Shown here: in pieces, positions 51,682-60,647 of the stretch | Layout of the letters: each line of letters begins with the position of its first letter | Numbering within the stretch: the stretch's first letter is position 1 | From: an uncultured Clostridia bacterium | GTDB lineage: Bacteria > Bacillota > Clostridia > Peptostreptococcales > Anaerovoracaceae | DNA: 64,000 bases | Direction: 5' to 3' | NCBI GenBank assembly: GCA_945928865.1 | Contig: CAMENZ010000004.1 | Span: forward strand, 1 to 64,000 | Program-made: the position numbers and the translations under genes | Notes under the pieces: generated by a model | Seen by the model: the letters and a program-made list of their open reading frames with translations, nothing else | Database searches by the model: none | What the model was told of the DNA's origin: nothing

Positions 51682-53319
51682 TTACTTAATATATTTTTTA
51701 GCTCCCTCTATTATCTCACTGCTAATTCCTAGCATCTTGGCAATATTAAGAGCGTCCTTAGGTACTTCACCCTGCTTTTCTACTCTACATAGTCTGTAAT
51801 CCATGTATTTTGATATTATATTTATCCTATCACGACGATTTGCATATCGAATTTCTCTGTCCAGTAGGGTAAAATCTGCATCGGCTAAACCTTTAACCTG
51901 CATATTAACCACCCCTTCCTTCTCAGTAACAGTCTCAAAATGCGTCGTAATTAAGGAAATATACGGTTTATTTATTAAATAATCCACCAATGATCTTGTT
52001 AAAGCCAATCCTTCTACCGGATTAGTTCCACTGGCAATTTCATCTATTAAAATAAGTGTTCTGTCTACGCTGTTATCTAAGATTTCTTTTAATTCTTCCA
52101 TCTCAGAACCAAAAGAGGAAAGCCCTCTCTCCACAGACTGACTGTCACCTATTAAAATCTGAATATAATTGGAAAGTCCCAGCACGGCAGATTTTGCAGG
52201 AACAAAAAAGCCATACTGTGCTAAAATAGGAATCTGTCCTGAAAGTTTAAGGGAAATAGTTTTACCTCCCATATTCGCTCCTGTAATACAGGTTACACCT
52301 TCCTCTAATCTAATAGATACAGGACAATATTCTTTTTTCTTAGAATGTAAAATATCTTCAACCTGAAGATTTCTGCCTTCTTCAATATCTATTATATATT
52401 CATCTACAATTTCAGGCTTAGTACATTTATGTTTTTTTGCATAAATAGCCTTTGCAAGAGCTATATCCAGCTCTCCCATCTTTTGACAATTTCTAAGAAC
52501 CTTATCCCCATGTTCAGAGATTTTAAGGGATAAATCCTTACGAATAATCTCTTCTTCTTGATCAATTTCTACATTCAATTCTTCCATTTCCTTAATGTAA
52601 CCGAAAACTACATCTGTAGCTTTTAGTTGGAATGTAACAGACATATAATCTTGATCTATTATCTCCAAATCCTCTATAGCTTCAATTTTCTTAAAATCCG
52701 GATTATTCTTAGAAACTACTATATCAAATTTCGGTGTAAGATTTACACCAAAGTCTTTACGAATTTCTTCTCTTTTAGCCTTTTGTTCCTTACGGATTCC
52801 CAGTTCTAATTCACGCTTTTTCTTTCTAAGCTCAGTCAACTTCTCAGAAAACTGATCATAAATATAAAATGTATTTATTCTATCTTTTCTAGGATCCAAG
52901 TGGTCTAAAAGTTCCACCGTATCCTCTAAGAAATAGCTTTCTAGAATTTCCTTATTATCAGTTAATTTCTTAAGTTGCATCATTTGAAGCAATAATGATT
53001 TAACCTCATAAATTTCAATTTCCGATAAGGTTGAATTAGCAGAGCGTTCTATGGTAGTGGAAGCTTCCTTCACTTCCATAAAAATTTCCTGAATTTGATC
53101 AACTATCCTAGGATAACTGATGGTAAATTCTATAACTTTTTCAATCTTATTCAGTTCTTTCCTTAATAAATCTTCCTCTCCCGGATAAAAAGGTTTCGTT
53201 TCCTTCAAAATCCGCCTAGCGAAAGGTGTGTTAAGGTCCATGTTTTGAATTACATAGTCTAAACCTGTTTCATGTCTTGTTTTTACATTAGCAAGTCTTC
53301 TATTCTTTCCAAGTATCAT
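51682..53319 (-). CDS. kamC: MutS-related ATPase of the aminomutase reactivase
   Basis: A 545-aa protein with a coiled-coil lever (about 140-300) and a MutS-type ATPase: VTCITGANMGGKTISLKLSG (Walker A), LILIDEIASGTNPVEGLALT (Walker B and D loop), TTHFETVTE (H motif). It lacks mismatch-binding domains. In lysine and ornithine fermenters this gene always accompanies the B12-dependent aminomutase; it is thought to reactivate inactivated enzyme with KamB. KamB/KamC naming varies between databases. Confidence 0.85.
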   Translation of the reverse strand: MILGKNRRLANVKTRHETGLDYVIQNMDLNTPFARRILKETKPFYPGEEDLLRKELNKIEKVIEFTISYPRIVDQIQEIFMEVKEASTTIERSANSTLSEIEIYEVKSLLLQMMQLKKLTDNKEILESYFLEDTVELLDHLDPRKDRINTFYIYDQFSEKLTELRKKKRELELGIRKEQKAKREEIRKDFGVNLTPKFDIVVSKNNPDFKKIEAIEDLEIIDQDYMSVTFQLKATDVVFGYIKEMEELNVEIDQEEEIIRKDLSLKISEHGDKVLRNCQKMGELDIALAKAIYAKKHKCTKPEIVDEYIIDIEEGRNLQVEDILHSKKKEYCPVSIRLEEGVTCITGANMGGKTISLKLSGQIPILAQYGFFVPAKSAVLGLSNYIQILIGDSQSVERGLSSFGSEMEELKEILDNSVDRTLILIDEIASGTNPVEGLALTRSLVDYLINKPYISLITTHFETVTEKEGVVNMQVKGLADADFTLLDREIRYANRRDRINIISKYMDYRLCRVEKQGEVPKDALNIAKMLGISSEIIEGAKKYIK

Positions 53320-53324
53320 AATTC

Positions 53325-54344
53325 TTACATCCTAACATCAATAATCGGAAGTCCTGGAACGGCTTCTTCCATAGCTTTTACTAAAGCTTCACTCTCAAAG
53401 GTGTATCCGCTTGGAGCCCAAGGGTTCACCGTAATAGCTGCAATCTCAATGTTCTTAAGGACATTAACCCTGAAGCCTTTTTTTCTGAAAATTCCCCAAT
53501 CCATATTGTTTATAAAGATTTTTGTAGGGTCTTTTAAAATGAATTTAACCTGTTTAAGTTTTTTAGGACTTATATCAGCTATCACACTGTTCGTAAAAGC
53601 ACCGGGTATAAATATATATTTTGTATCCTCATCAATAGCTTCATCTATATATCGGGAAGCTCCTAAACCTGTAACTAAGTTTAGCTTCTCTAAATTTCCG
53701 AATTTATCTATGAGCATAACCTTGTCTTCAAAAATATGTTTTTCTATCAGCTCTCTATCAGATCCTTGTTCTAATTCCTCTGTACTATAAAGAGCTACTA
53801 TATGAGCTGTATCTTCTACAACTTTTTTCATAGAACGGGATAAAACCGCTCCTGTTGCTAAAATAATAGCATCTGATGTTTCCGGTGAAGCGATAGATTT
53901 TCTGTCTATAGCTCCATCTATTATTATTAGTTCACATCCAAGCTCAAACATGTCTTGGCACATTCTTTTCGTATCTGCCGCAGCTACAGGTCCTGCAATC
54001 TGCACATAACCTGCATCAGCTACTCTACATAAGAGTAATTCACCTATTGCTGTCGAATAAGGTGTTCTTTTTAATATTTCCAAGCCTGCATCTGCCAGCT
54101 GATAAAGCTGTGATGGGACTGAAACTATAGTATCCTGGTCTAAGTAAACCCTTGGTTTTTCAGTACCGGTAACAAGATCTTGCGTTTCTCCATCTCGACC
54201 TGTAGATGTAATACCAAGTTGTATACCTTCGTCCATGGCTTCTTCTATTAAATAGTTTAGTGCCGTCGTCTTTCCTGCGTTTTTTGACATGCCGACTATG
54301 GACAGGGTTCTGTATTTTCTTGCCAAATCTGACATTAACGCCAT
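53325..54344 (-). CDS. kamB: Aminomutase reactivase subunit with P-loop
   Basis: A 339-aa protein opening with SIVGMSKNAGKTTALNYLI (P-loop), then TSTGRDGETQDLVTGTEKPR, a central IAGPVAAADTKRMCQDMFEL and LIIIDGAIDRKSIASPETS. This matches the KamB partner of the MutS-like ATPase. Five bases separate the two. Role in the reactivation complex follows from family context. Confidence 0.82.
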   Translation of the reverse strand: MALMSDLARKYRTLSIVGMSKNAGKTTALNYLIEEAMDEGIQLGITSTGRDGETQDLVTGTEKPRVYLDQDTIVSVPSQLYQLADAGLEILKRTPYSTAIGELLLCRVADAGYVQIAGPVAAADTKRMCQDMFELGCELIIIDGAIDRKSIASPETSDAIILATGAVLSRSMKKVVEDTAHIVALYSTEELEQGSDRELIEKHIFEDKVMLIDKFGNLEKLNLVTGLGASRYIDEAIDEDTKYIFIPGAFTNSVIADISPKKLKQVKFILKDPTKIFINNMDWGIFRKKGFRVNVLKNIEIAAITVNPWAPSGYTFESEALVKAMEEAVPGLPIIDVRM

Positions 54345-54389
54345 AAAAATACTCCTTTGCCAAACAGTTTTAATTCTGTCTAAATCATA

Positions 54390-54421
54390 TCTTAAGGAGA
54401 CTCAAAGGAGCCTCCTTAAGA
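54390..54421 (-). other. Intercistronic hairpin kamA-kamB
   Basis: A perfect 10-base stem, TCTTAAGGAG with CTCCTTAAGA, in the 108-base gap. On the minus strand no U-tract follows. Confidence 0.65.
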
Positions 54422-54452
54422 ATAAAATTATTTTTTCTAGGAACTACACTAA

Positions 54453-55712
54453 TTAGTGTTTGTTTCTTTCATGTCTTGCTAAGTTAGCAGGTTCAATAGT
54501 TCTGATTTCAGGACCTTCTCCAAGAGCGGATACACCCTGATACTTGTAAGTCTTCTTACCTGTGCAGTAATCACAGTTGCAAGGAACATCAGGAAGTGAA
54601 GGCTCTGTATAAGTTGTAATGATACCTTCGTAGTTTCTCAAGATTACCTTGTGAGGAGTCTGAGAAATAACATACTGAGGCATTACAGGAGTCTTTCCGC
54701 CACCACCAGGAGCGTCTACTACGAATGTAGGAACAGCATATCCGGAAGTGTGTCCTCTTAAACCTTCGATAATTTCAATACCCTTAGAAACTGTTGTTCT
54801 GAAGTGTTCGATACCCATGGATAAGTCGCAGATATAGATGTAGTAAGGTCTAACTCTATTCATTACTAACTTATGCATTAAGTCTCTCATAATGTGCTTA
54901 CAGTCGTTAACGCCTCTTAATAATACGGACTGGTTTCCAAGAGGAATACCGGCGTCAGCTAACATCTGACAAGCCTTAGCAGCTTCTTCTGTAAGTTCCT
55001 GAGGATGGTTGAAGTGAGTATTTAACCAGATTGGGTGGAATTTCTTAAGAAGTGCGCAAAGCTCAGGAGTAATTCTCTGAGGAAGTACTACAGGAGTTCT
55101 GGAACCGATTCTTACGATTTCAACATGATCAATCTTTCTTAACTCGGAAATGATGTATTCAAGAGTTTCGTCTTCTACGCAGAGAGCGTCACCACCTGAA
55201 AGGAGTACGTCTCTAACCTGAGGAGTCTTCTTGATATATGCGATACAAGCGTCGATGTCTTCTCTGGATCTTGCACCGTCAGTTTCACCGGCAAGTCTTC
55301 TTCTTGTACAGTGTCTGCAGTACATGGAGCACTGGTCAGTGATTAAGAATAATACTCTGTCAGGGTATCTGTGAGTAAGTCCTGGAGCCGGAGAGTCAGC
55401 ATCCTCATGAAGAGGGTCTAAATCGTCAGCTTCTGATCTGTGCATTTCAAGTAATGTAGGAACTGCCTGCATTCTAACCGGATCTCTTGGATCGTCCGGA
55501 TCCATTAAGGAAGCATAGTAAGGTGTAATACCTACACGGAAACCACCCATAACTTTTTCAATATCTTCCTTTTCTTTTTCTGTAAGGTTAACAACCTGCG
55601 CAATTTCTTCTACTGTTGACAGTCTGTTTGCAACCTGCCAATGCCAGTCGTTCCACTGCTCTTCTGTAACATCCTTAAACAAAGGAATGTCTTTCCAATT
55701 TCTTCTAGCCAT
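54453..55712 (-). CDS. kamA: Lysine 2,3-aminomutase
   Basis: A 419-aa radical-SAM/PLP enzyme that turns L-lysine into L-beta-lysine, the first pathway step. The [4Fe-4S] motif is CSMYCRHCTRRR near residue 135; DVLLSGGDALCVED and PYYIYICDLSMGIEHFRT (substrate and PLP region) are conserved; the C-terminal CNCDYCTGKKTYKYQG binds zinc in the tetramer. Preceded by a strong ribosome site. Confidence 0.97.
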   Translation of the reverse strand: MARRNWKDIPLFKDVTEEQWNDWHWQVANRLSTVEEIAQVVNLTEKEKEDIEKVMGGFRVGITPYYASLMDPDDPRDPVRMQAVPTLLEMHRSEADDLDPLHEDADSPAPGLTHRYPDRVLFLITDQCSMYCRHCTRRRLAGETDGARSREDIDACIAYIKKTPQVRDVLLSGGDALCVEDETLEYIISELRKIDHVEIVRIGSRTPVVLPQRITPELCALLKKFHPIWLNTHFNHPQELTEEAAKACQMLADAGIPLGNQSVLLRGVNDCKHIMRDLMHKLVMNRVRPYYIYICDLSMGIEHFRTTVSKGIEIIEGLRGHTSGYAVPTFVVDAPGGGGKTPVMPQYVISQTPHKVILRNYEGIITTYTEPSLPDVPCNCDYCTGKKTYKYQGVSALGEGPEIRTIEPANLARHERNKH

Positions 55713-55741
55713 TATTATTCTCCTTTAATTTGAATAGGTTC

Positions 55742-55772
55742 GGTTCTTCTGAAGCTATGCCTCAGAAGAACC
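55742..55772 (-). other. Intercistronic hairpin kdd1-kamA
   Basis: A perfect 11-base stem, GGTTCTTCTGA with TCAGAAGAACC, immediately upstream of kamA. No U-tract on the minus strand. Confidence 0.65.
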
Positions 55773-55808
55773 TTTATATCTATTTTTTATTAAACCTTTT
55801 TATTTGTA

Positions 55809-56879
55809 CTATGCGTACATTTCCTTAAATAATTCTTTTAATCCAGCATGTTCTCTTAAGCACTGAAGAGTAATTTCTGCATGACCCTTAGTGTATCCAT
55901 TACCAACGATCATATTAACATCTTTACCAACACCTTCAGCTCCTAAAGCAGCCTTTGTGAAGCTTGTTGCCATGGAGAAGAAATAAACAGTTCCATCATC
56001 CTTACAAGCAAGGATAGAAGCCATTTCAGTATTTTCGATAGATACGCAGTTAATAACTACATCGAATAATTCTCCGTTAGTTAATTCCATAGCTTTGTTG
56101 TACATTCCAACTGCATCTGTTGCGTCCATGTGGAAGTATTCATCAGCAAGATTAAGGTCTCTTGCTCTCTTTTCTGATCTTTCAGAACCGGCAGCACATA
56201 CTACTAAGCCTGTAACACCAGCTCTCTTCTTTGCTTCATATAAGCAGAGAAGTCCTGATTTTCCGCCACCACCGATAACAAGAACTTTCTGTCCGGACTG
56301 TACTAATTTAGCAGTCTGTGCAGGAGCTCCGGCAACGTCTAATGCGGATAAAGCTAAGCCTTCTTCCATATCTTCAGGTAATTTAGCATAGATACCTGAC
56401 TGGAAAAGAATAGCCTTGCCCTTAATGTCAACCTGGTCAATTGCAGGTCTCATTTCTAAGATTTCATCGATTACTAATGGTGTAAGAGAAAGAGATACTA
56501 ATGTAGCAATCTTATCTCCAACCTGTAAATCACCAACATAATTGTCGCCGATCTGGGATACTGTTCCGATTAACATTCCGCCGGAACCTGTCCATGGATT
56601 CTTATGTTTTCCTGCTTTAGCAACTATGCCAAGCATACATTCTTTAATCTTTTCGATATCAGCCGGGTCCTTAATGTCTGTAGGCTTCTTACCATCACAA
56701 GATCTTCTTACGATTTCAGTAAAAGAAGCTGAGTCAACATTTAAGGTCTTAACATCGATAAGAACCTCATTATCATAAATTTCCATGTTGTTATCAACAA
56801 CGTCTGCTGGCTGTGGTAATACTCCCTTTGGGGAAATTACTCTGTGTGTACCATAAGGGCATCCTTTTTTCATTTTCAA
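55809..56879 (-). CDS. kdd: L-erythro-3,5-diaminohexanoate dehydrogenase (copy 1)
   Basis: A 356-aa NAD(P)-dependent enzyme that deaminates 3,5-diaminohexanoate to 3-keto-5-aminohexanoate. YGTHRVISPKGVLPQPAD starts the family; the Rossmann nucleotide site is VLVIGGGGKSGLLCLYEAKK; NPWTGSGGMLIGTV and FFSMATSFTKAALGAEGVG are further family blocks. The copy at 57112 is highly similar. It retains all motifs, so both are probably active. Confidence 0.92.
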   Translation of the reverse strand: MKMKKGCPYGTHRVISPKGVLPQPADVVDNNMEIYDNEVLIDVKTLNVDSASFTEIVRRSCDGKKPTDIKDPADIEKIKECMLGIVAKAGKHKNPWTGSGGMLIGTVSQIGDNYVGDLQVGDKIATLVSLSLTPLVIDEILEMRPAIDQVDIKGKAILFQSGIYAKLPEDMEEGLALSALDVAGAPAQTAKLVQSGQKVLVIGGGGKSGLLCLYEAKKRAGVTGLVVCAAGSERSEKRARDLNLADEYFHMDATDAVGMYNKAMELTNGELFDVVINCVSIENTEMASILACKDDGTVYFFSMATSFTKAALGAEGVGKDVNMIVGNGYTKGHAEITLQCLREHAGLKELFKEMYA

Positions 56880-57111
56880 AATCCTCCTAGAAAAATTGTT
56901 CTCATATTCTATGCAGTATTTTAAGCATAAAACACTATGTTAATTATATATCACTAATTGGTTTTTTACAAGTGAAAACCACAATATTAATCTATTTTTT
57001 TAATTTTTCTTTAGCATAATCCAAGTAAAGTCGGATTTTGATGTATATAAGCTAATTTCAAACAAATTTTGTATGATTATATATCTATATATATTGAATA
57101 TTTGTAAGAAA
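56880..57111. other. Intergenic region between the two kdd genes
   Basis: AT-rich, no gene. Minus-strand dyads AAAATCCG/CGGATT-like (near 57020-57040) and GGTTTT/AAAACC (near 56960-56981) could form weak hairpins. No sigma-54 site was found, so kdd1 probably depends on readthrough from the kdd2 promoter. Confidence 0.4.
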
Positions 57112-58149
57112 TTAAGCGTAAAGCTTAGCAAATAAGTCTCTTACTTTTTCGTCTTCTCTTAAGATCTGAAGAGCTACTTCTGCGTGTCCCTTAGTGTAAC
57201 CATTACCTATTAACATATTAACGTCTTTACCAACACCTTCAGCTCCTAAAGCAGCCTTTGTGAAGCTTGTTGCCATGGAGAAGAAGTAAACCATTCCGTC
57301 TTCCTTACAAGCAAGGATAGAAGCCATTTCTGTATTAGGAATGTTAACTACATTAATAACTACATCTGCTAACTTACCATCAGTAAGAGCCATAATTTCA
57401 TTGTACATTTCTACAGCATCTGTAGCATTTACTACTTTATATTCATGAGCACAGTCGATAGATCTAGCTCTGTCAAGAGAAGCTTCGAAACCGTCAATAC
57501 AGATAACCTTACCATTGATACCTACCTGCTTCTTAGCCTGCCAGCAGCAAAGCATTCCGGACTTGCCGCCACCACCTAAGATAACTACTGTATCACCAGG
57601 CTTACAAATCTTAGCAGTCTGTGCAGGAGCACCTGCTACGTCTAATACGGAAAGTGCTAATGTCTGTGGAATATCTGTAGGTAACTTAGCATAAATTCCT
57701 GACTGGAATAAAACTGCCTGACCCTTAACGTCTACCTGATCGATGTCAGGTCTAACTTCTGTGATTTCTTCTAATTTTAATGGTGTAAGAGAAAGAGATA
57801 CTAATGTAGCAATCTTATCTCCAACTTTTAAATCGCCAACATAGTTAGGACCTACTGCAGCTACAGTACCGATTAACATTCCGCCGGAACCTGTCCATGG
57901 GTTCTTATGCTTACCTGTAGTTTCAACGATATTCATGATAATCTTTTTGATTTCTTCTACATCGTGGTTAGCTCTCTTTTCAATTTCTGTGAAAGAAGCA
58001 GAGTCAATGTTTAATGTGCTAACATTGATTAAAACTTCGTTGTCAAAAATGTTCATGCAGTTATCAATTTTTTCTGCAGGCTGAGGTAAAACTCCCTGTG
58101 GTTCGATAACTCTGTGTGTTCCGTAAATATCACCTTTTTTAAATTCCAT
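57112..58149 (-). CDS. kdd: L-erythro-3,5-diaminohexanoate dehydrogenase (copy 2)
   Basis: A 345-aa close paralogue of the adjacent gene: YGTHRVIEPQGVLPQPAE, VVILGGGGKSGMLCCWQAKK, NPWTGSGGMLIGTVAAV and FFSMATSFTKAALGAEGVG are all kept. It is the first gene behind the sigma-54 promoter. The two copies could differ in substrate stereochemistry or cofactor, or be a dosage duplication. One cannot be assigned as the sole enzyme from sequence. Confidence 0.9.
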   Translation of the reverse strand: MEFKKGDIYGTHRVIEPQGVLPQPAEKIDNCMNIFDNEVLINVSTLNIDSASFTEIEKRANHDVEEIKKIIMNIVETTGKHKNPWTGSGGMLIGTVAAVGPNYVGDLKVGDKIATLVSLSLTPLKLEEITEVRPDIDQVDVKGQAVLFQSGIYAKLPTDIPQTLALSVLDVAGAPAQTAKICKPGDTVVILGGGGKSGMLCCWQAKKQVGINGKVICIDGFEASLDRARSIDCAHEYKVVNATDAVEMYNEIMALTDGKLADVVINVVNIPNTEMASILACKEDGMVYFFSMATSFTKAALGAEGVGKDVNMLIGNGYTKGHAEVALQILREDEKVRDLFAKLYA

Positions 58150-58193
58150 AATTCGTTCTCCTTATGATATATATTATAAATTAACATTTCGTC

Positions 58194-58233
58194 AAGTGCC
58201 CCGCCTTGTATCTCAACTATCTGTCGGGCACTT
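58194..58233 (-). promoter_or_regulatory. Leader hairpin of the kdd2-kam operon
   Basis: On the minus strand AAGTGCCCG pairs with CGGGGCACTT (one bulge), 12-15 bases after the sigma-54 promoter, at the very 5' end of the transcript. It may stabilise the long mRNA. Confidence 0.6.
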
Positions 58234-58244
58234 CAATAGTATTA

Positions 58245-58260
58245 AGCAAAATCTATGCCA
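58245..58260 (-). promoter_or_regulatory. Sigma-54 promoter of the kdd2-kam-ato operon
   Basis: TGGCATAGATTTTGCT on the minus strand: GG and GC elements with exactly ten bases between, close to the TGGCAC-N5-TTGCA consensus. About 95 bases before the kdd2 start. Confidence 0.85.
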
Positions 58261-58439
58261 ACAGACCTTTTATTTTTTTCATACCCACCTTGTATCCCAA
58301 GTACATTTCTAATCTTTTTATTCAATGTTTTTTCAAAAATACATTATTTTTCTCTAAACCCTTGGTTTTTAGCCCTTTCTCAATTTATTTTTAGCAAAAT
58401 CCGCCCCTTCACCCTCTTATTTATCCCTACCCCTTATAA

Positions 58440-58465
58440 CTTATGAACCGTTTTAGTTTCATAAG
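58440..58465. promoter_or_regulatory. Dyad, candidate activator-binding site
   Basis: CTTATGAA pairs with TTCATAAG. It includes GAAC-N8-TTTC, similar to the GAAC-N8-GTTC dyad before kal. It lies about 180 bases upstream of the operon promoter, a usual enhancer distance. Confidence 0.45.
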
Positions 58466-58468
58466 CAA

Positions 58469-58498
58469 AATAGACGAACCTAAATCGGTTCATCTATT
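58469..58498 (-). terminator. Terminator of the regulator gene, also GAAC-N8-GTTC dyad
   Basis: AATAGACGAACC pairs with GGTTCATCTATT across the stop codon, followed on the minus strand by TTTTGCTT. The same palindrome (58476-58491) has the spacing of the site before kal. Confidence 0.6.
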
Positions 58499-60576
58499 TC
58501 TTCTGTATCTATTCCATACTTTTTCTTTTTCCTGACTAACTGAGTCTGACTAATGCCTATTGCCTTCGCAGCCTTCCTTGTAGAGCCATATTTCTCACAA
58601 GCATACTTAATTAGACCCTTTTCATATTCTCCTACAGCCTGCATTAGATGCAGCTCCGTTTTAACATCCTTTATACTTCCTATACCCCTTTCTTCCCTTT
58701 CAAAGCTAACCTCATTAAAAACATCTCCATTAAGCTCATTCACCACATCCATAAGAGTAATATCTTCACCACGGGCAGAAATCATCAGCCTCTGAACAGA
58801 GTTTTCCAACTCTCTTATATTACCCTGCCACTTCAGTTGTTCCAAATACTCTATAGCAGAATCGGTTATACCTCTACTTATATTGAATTTTTTAGCATAT
58901 TTTGAAAGAAAATGATGTGTCAAAGGTTCCACATCCTCCGGTCTATCTGCCAAACTCGGAATCTTAATAGCATATACATTTAGCCTATAATATAAATCTC
59001 GCCTAAAACGCCCTTCCTCTACTAACTTTTCCAAATCCCTATTAGTTGCAGAGAAAATTCTCACATTTGTTTTTATGGGCTGTGTTCCACCAACTCTGTA
59101 AAATTCCCCATCTTGAATAACCCTTAAGAGTTTAGCCTGCATTTCTAAAGGCAGTTCCCCTATTTCATCCAAAAACATGATTCCATCATTCGCTACTTCA
59201 AAATATCCTTTTTTACCTGTATTGCTAGCCCCTGTGAAAGCTCCTTTTTCATAACCGAAGAACTCCGACTCAATCAAGTTGGGAGATATAGCACCACAAT
59301 TAATTTTAATGAAGTTCTGCATTTTTCTATCACTATTTTTCTGAATCAAGTTGGCAACCTTTTCTTTGCCGACTCCCGTTTCACCGAAAATGATTACATT
59401 ACAGTCGAATTTTGAAACCTTCATAATTTCTTCCAAAACCTGCCTCATGGCCCTGCTTTTAAACACAAAATCCTCTGTCATGGTATTTTCTAAAACAGTT
59501 TTGCTATACGGATTTTCTCGTTCTTCTGAAAGCATCAACTTCTCCGCCTTCGCCATTCTGGCTCCCTCGAAGTATCCCCCCAGTTCTCTTACAATTTCTA
59601 TATCAAAATCCGCATATCCGGCGATATACCCTTCTGCACTCTTTACATTTAAAGACTTCGATATGGATTCTGTAATATATAAAGCTATCTTTAGATTGTT
59701 TATAAGATTTGCAAAAAGTACAGTGCCGCCCTCCTTAGTAGCCAAGATATTGATGGTTTCCGCTCCGGGAATTTCTGCACAGTTTACAGACAGATCAAAC
59801 AAAGACTCAAGTCCCAATTTAGCAAGGCACTCCATAGGTTTCAAAATGTCCAAGAAATGCACCTGATTGAAAACTTCCGCAATCAGCTTATCTATGCCTC
59901 CATCTGTTATTTGAATATCCGTTTTCTTATCTAAAAGACAGATGATTTCGCAATCACTGCCTACTTTTCTCCTGATAGCATATCCAAAAAGCAGGTTAGT
60001 AATAATATTATTCCCAACTATTAAGAATTTTTGCTGGTCTACAACCATTTCGCTAAGTTTGTAAAGGGTTCCCGATTCATCTAAGACAAACATGAGAAGA
60101 TCCACAGGCAAGCCTTCCTCTACCTTAACTATACTTATTTCATCAGAAAGAATAGCATAACCTGTAGCTTCAATTTGATTAAACACAAAGTTAAGCCCTT
60201 TTATATCTTCAATATAAATAGGAATAGAGGTGGACGATGCATTACATATAACTTCATCCCCCACCTTAAGGCCTCTCGGGTTATTATAATTTTCGCCTAT
60301 AGCCTCCACCTTACCTAAAATCATGCCACCCGTATCCGTTACAGGATTATGTAATTTCCCTCTTCTTATAACTATATCTATAATGGTTCTTTTAATTTTT
60401 TCTTCATTATTGTTAGATTCTGTACAAATTTGCTTGAAACTTGTCCCTTCTAGGTGTATCCTAGTAAGAGAAACTCGAATTTCATTATCTTCTATGTTTC
60501 TGCTGTTGTCCAACTTCCATGCGGAAGTAGGTAGTACATGTTTGGGTTCTAACACTCTATTTAATCCATACTGCAT
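58480..60576 (-). CDS. Sigma-54 activator with a Kdd-like sensor domain
   Basis: A 698-aa regulator. Residues 1-340 align along their length with the two Kdd enzymes (YGLNRVLEPKHVLP, GGMILGKVEAIGENY, EIPGAETINILATKEGGTV), but the glycine-rich nucleotide loop is replaced by VGNNIITN, so catalysis is unlikely. Residues about 370-600 are the AAA+ domain: GETGVGKE (398-405), GAFTGA (445-450), MFLDEIGEL. A Fis-type helix-turn-helix (STRKAAKAIGISQTQLVRKK) ends it. It should sense a lysine-pathway intermediate and activate the flanking sigma-54 promoters. ATG at 60576 fits the Kdd-like start, though AGGAG is 12-13 bases away; a TTG frame to 60636 lacks a site. Confidence 0.88.
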   Translation of the reverse strand: MQYGLNRVLEPKHVLPTSAWKLDNSRNIEDNEIRVSLTRIHLEGTSFKQICTESNNNEEKIKRTIIDIVIRRGKLHNPVTDTGGMILGKVEAIGENYNNPRGLKVGDEVICNASSTSIPIYIEDIKGLNFVFNQIEATGYAILSDEISIVKVEEGLPVDLLMFVLDESGTLYKLSEMVVDQQKFLIVGNNIITNLLFGYAIRRKVGSDCEIICLLDKKTDIQITDGGIDKLIAEVFNQVHFLDILKPMECLAKLGLESLFDLSVNCAEIPGAETINILATKEGGTVLFANLINNLKIALYITESISKSLNVKSAEGYIAGYADFDIEIVRELGGYFEGARMAKAEKLMLSEERENPYSKTVLENTMTEDFVFKSRAMRQVLEEIMKVSKFDCNVIIFGETGVGKEKVANLIQKNSDRKMQNFIKINCGAISPNLIESEFFGYEKGAFTGASNTGKKGYFEVANDGIMFLDEIGELPLEMQAKLLRVIQDGEFYRVGGTQPIKTNVRIFSATNRDLEKLVEEGRFRRDLYYRLNVYAIKIPSLADRPEDVEPLTHHFLSKYAKKFNISRGITDSAIEYLEQLKWQGNIRELENSVQRLMISARGEDITLMDVVNELNGDVFNEVSFEREERGIGSIKDVKTELHLMQAVGEYEKGLIKYACEKYGSTRKAAKAIGISQTQLVRKKKKYGIDTEEIDEPI

Positions 60577-60602
60577 CTTTTTATGTTCGCTCCTTTTTAT
60601 GT

Positions 60603-60618
60603 GAACACAAATTGGTTC
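60603..60618. promoter_or_regulatory. GAAC-N8-GTTC dyad before kal
   Basis: A palindrome in the regulator-kal gap with the same half sites and spacing as 58476-58491. It is a candidate binding site for the Kdd-domain activator; at 30 bases from the promoter it is closer than most enhancers. Confidence 0.45.
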
Positions 60619-60647
60619 GTTTCTATCTATTTTCAATAATATACTAT

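Noticed and set aside
51682..53319. Annotation as mismatch-repair MutS/MutS2
   Set aside because: Mismatch-binding and Smr domains are missing and the gene lies inside the aminomutase operon, as the reactivase ATPase does.
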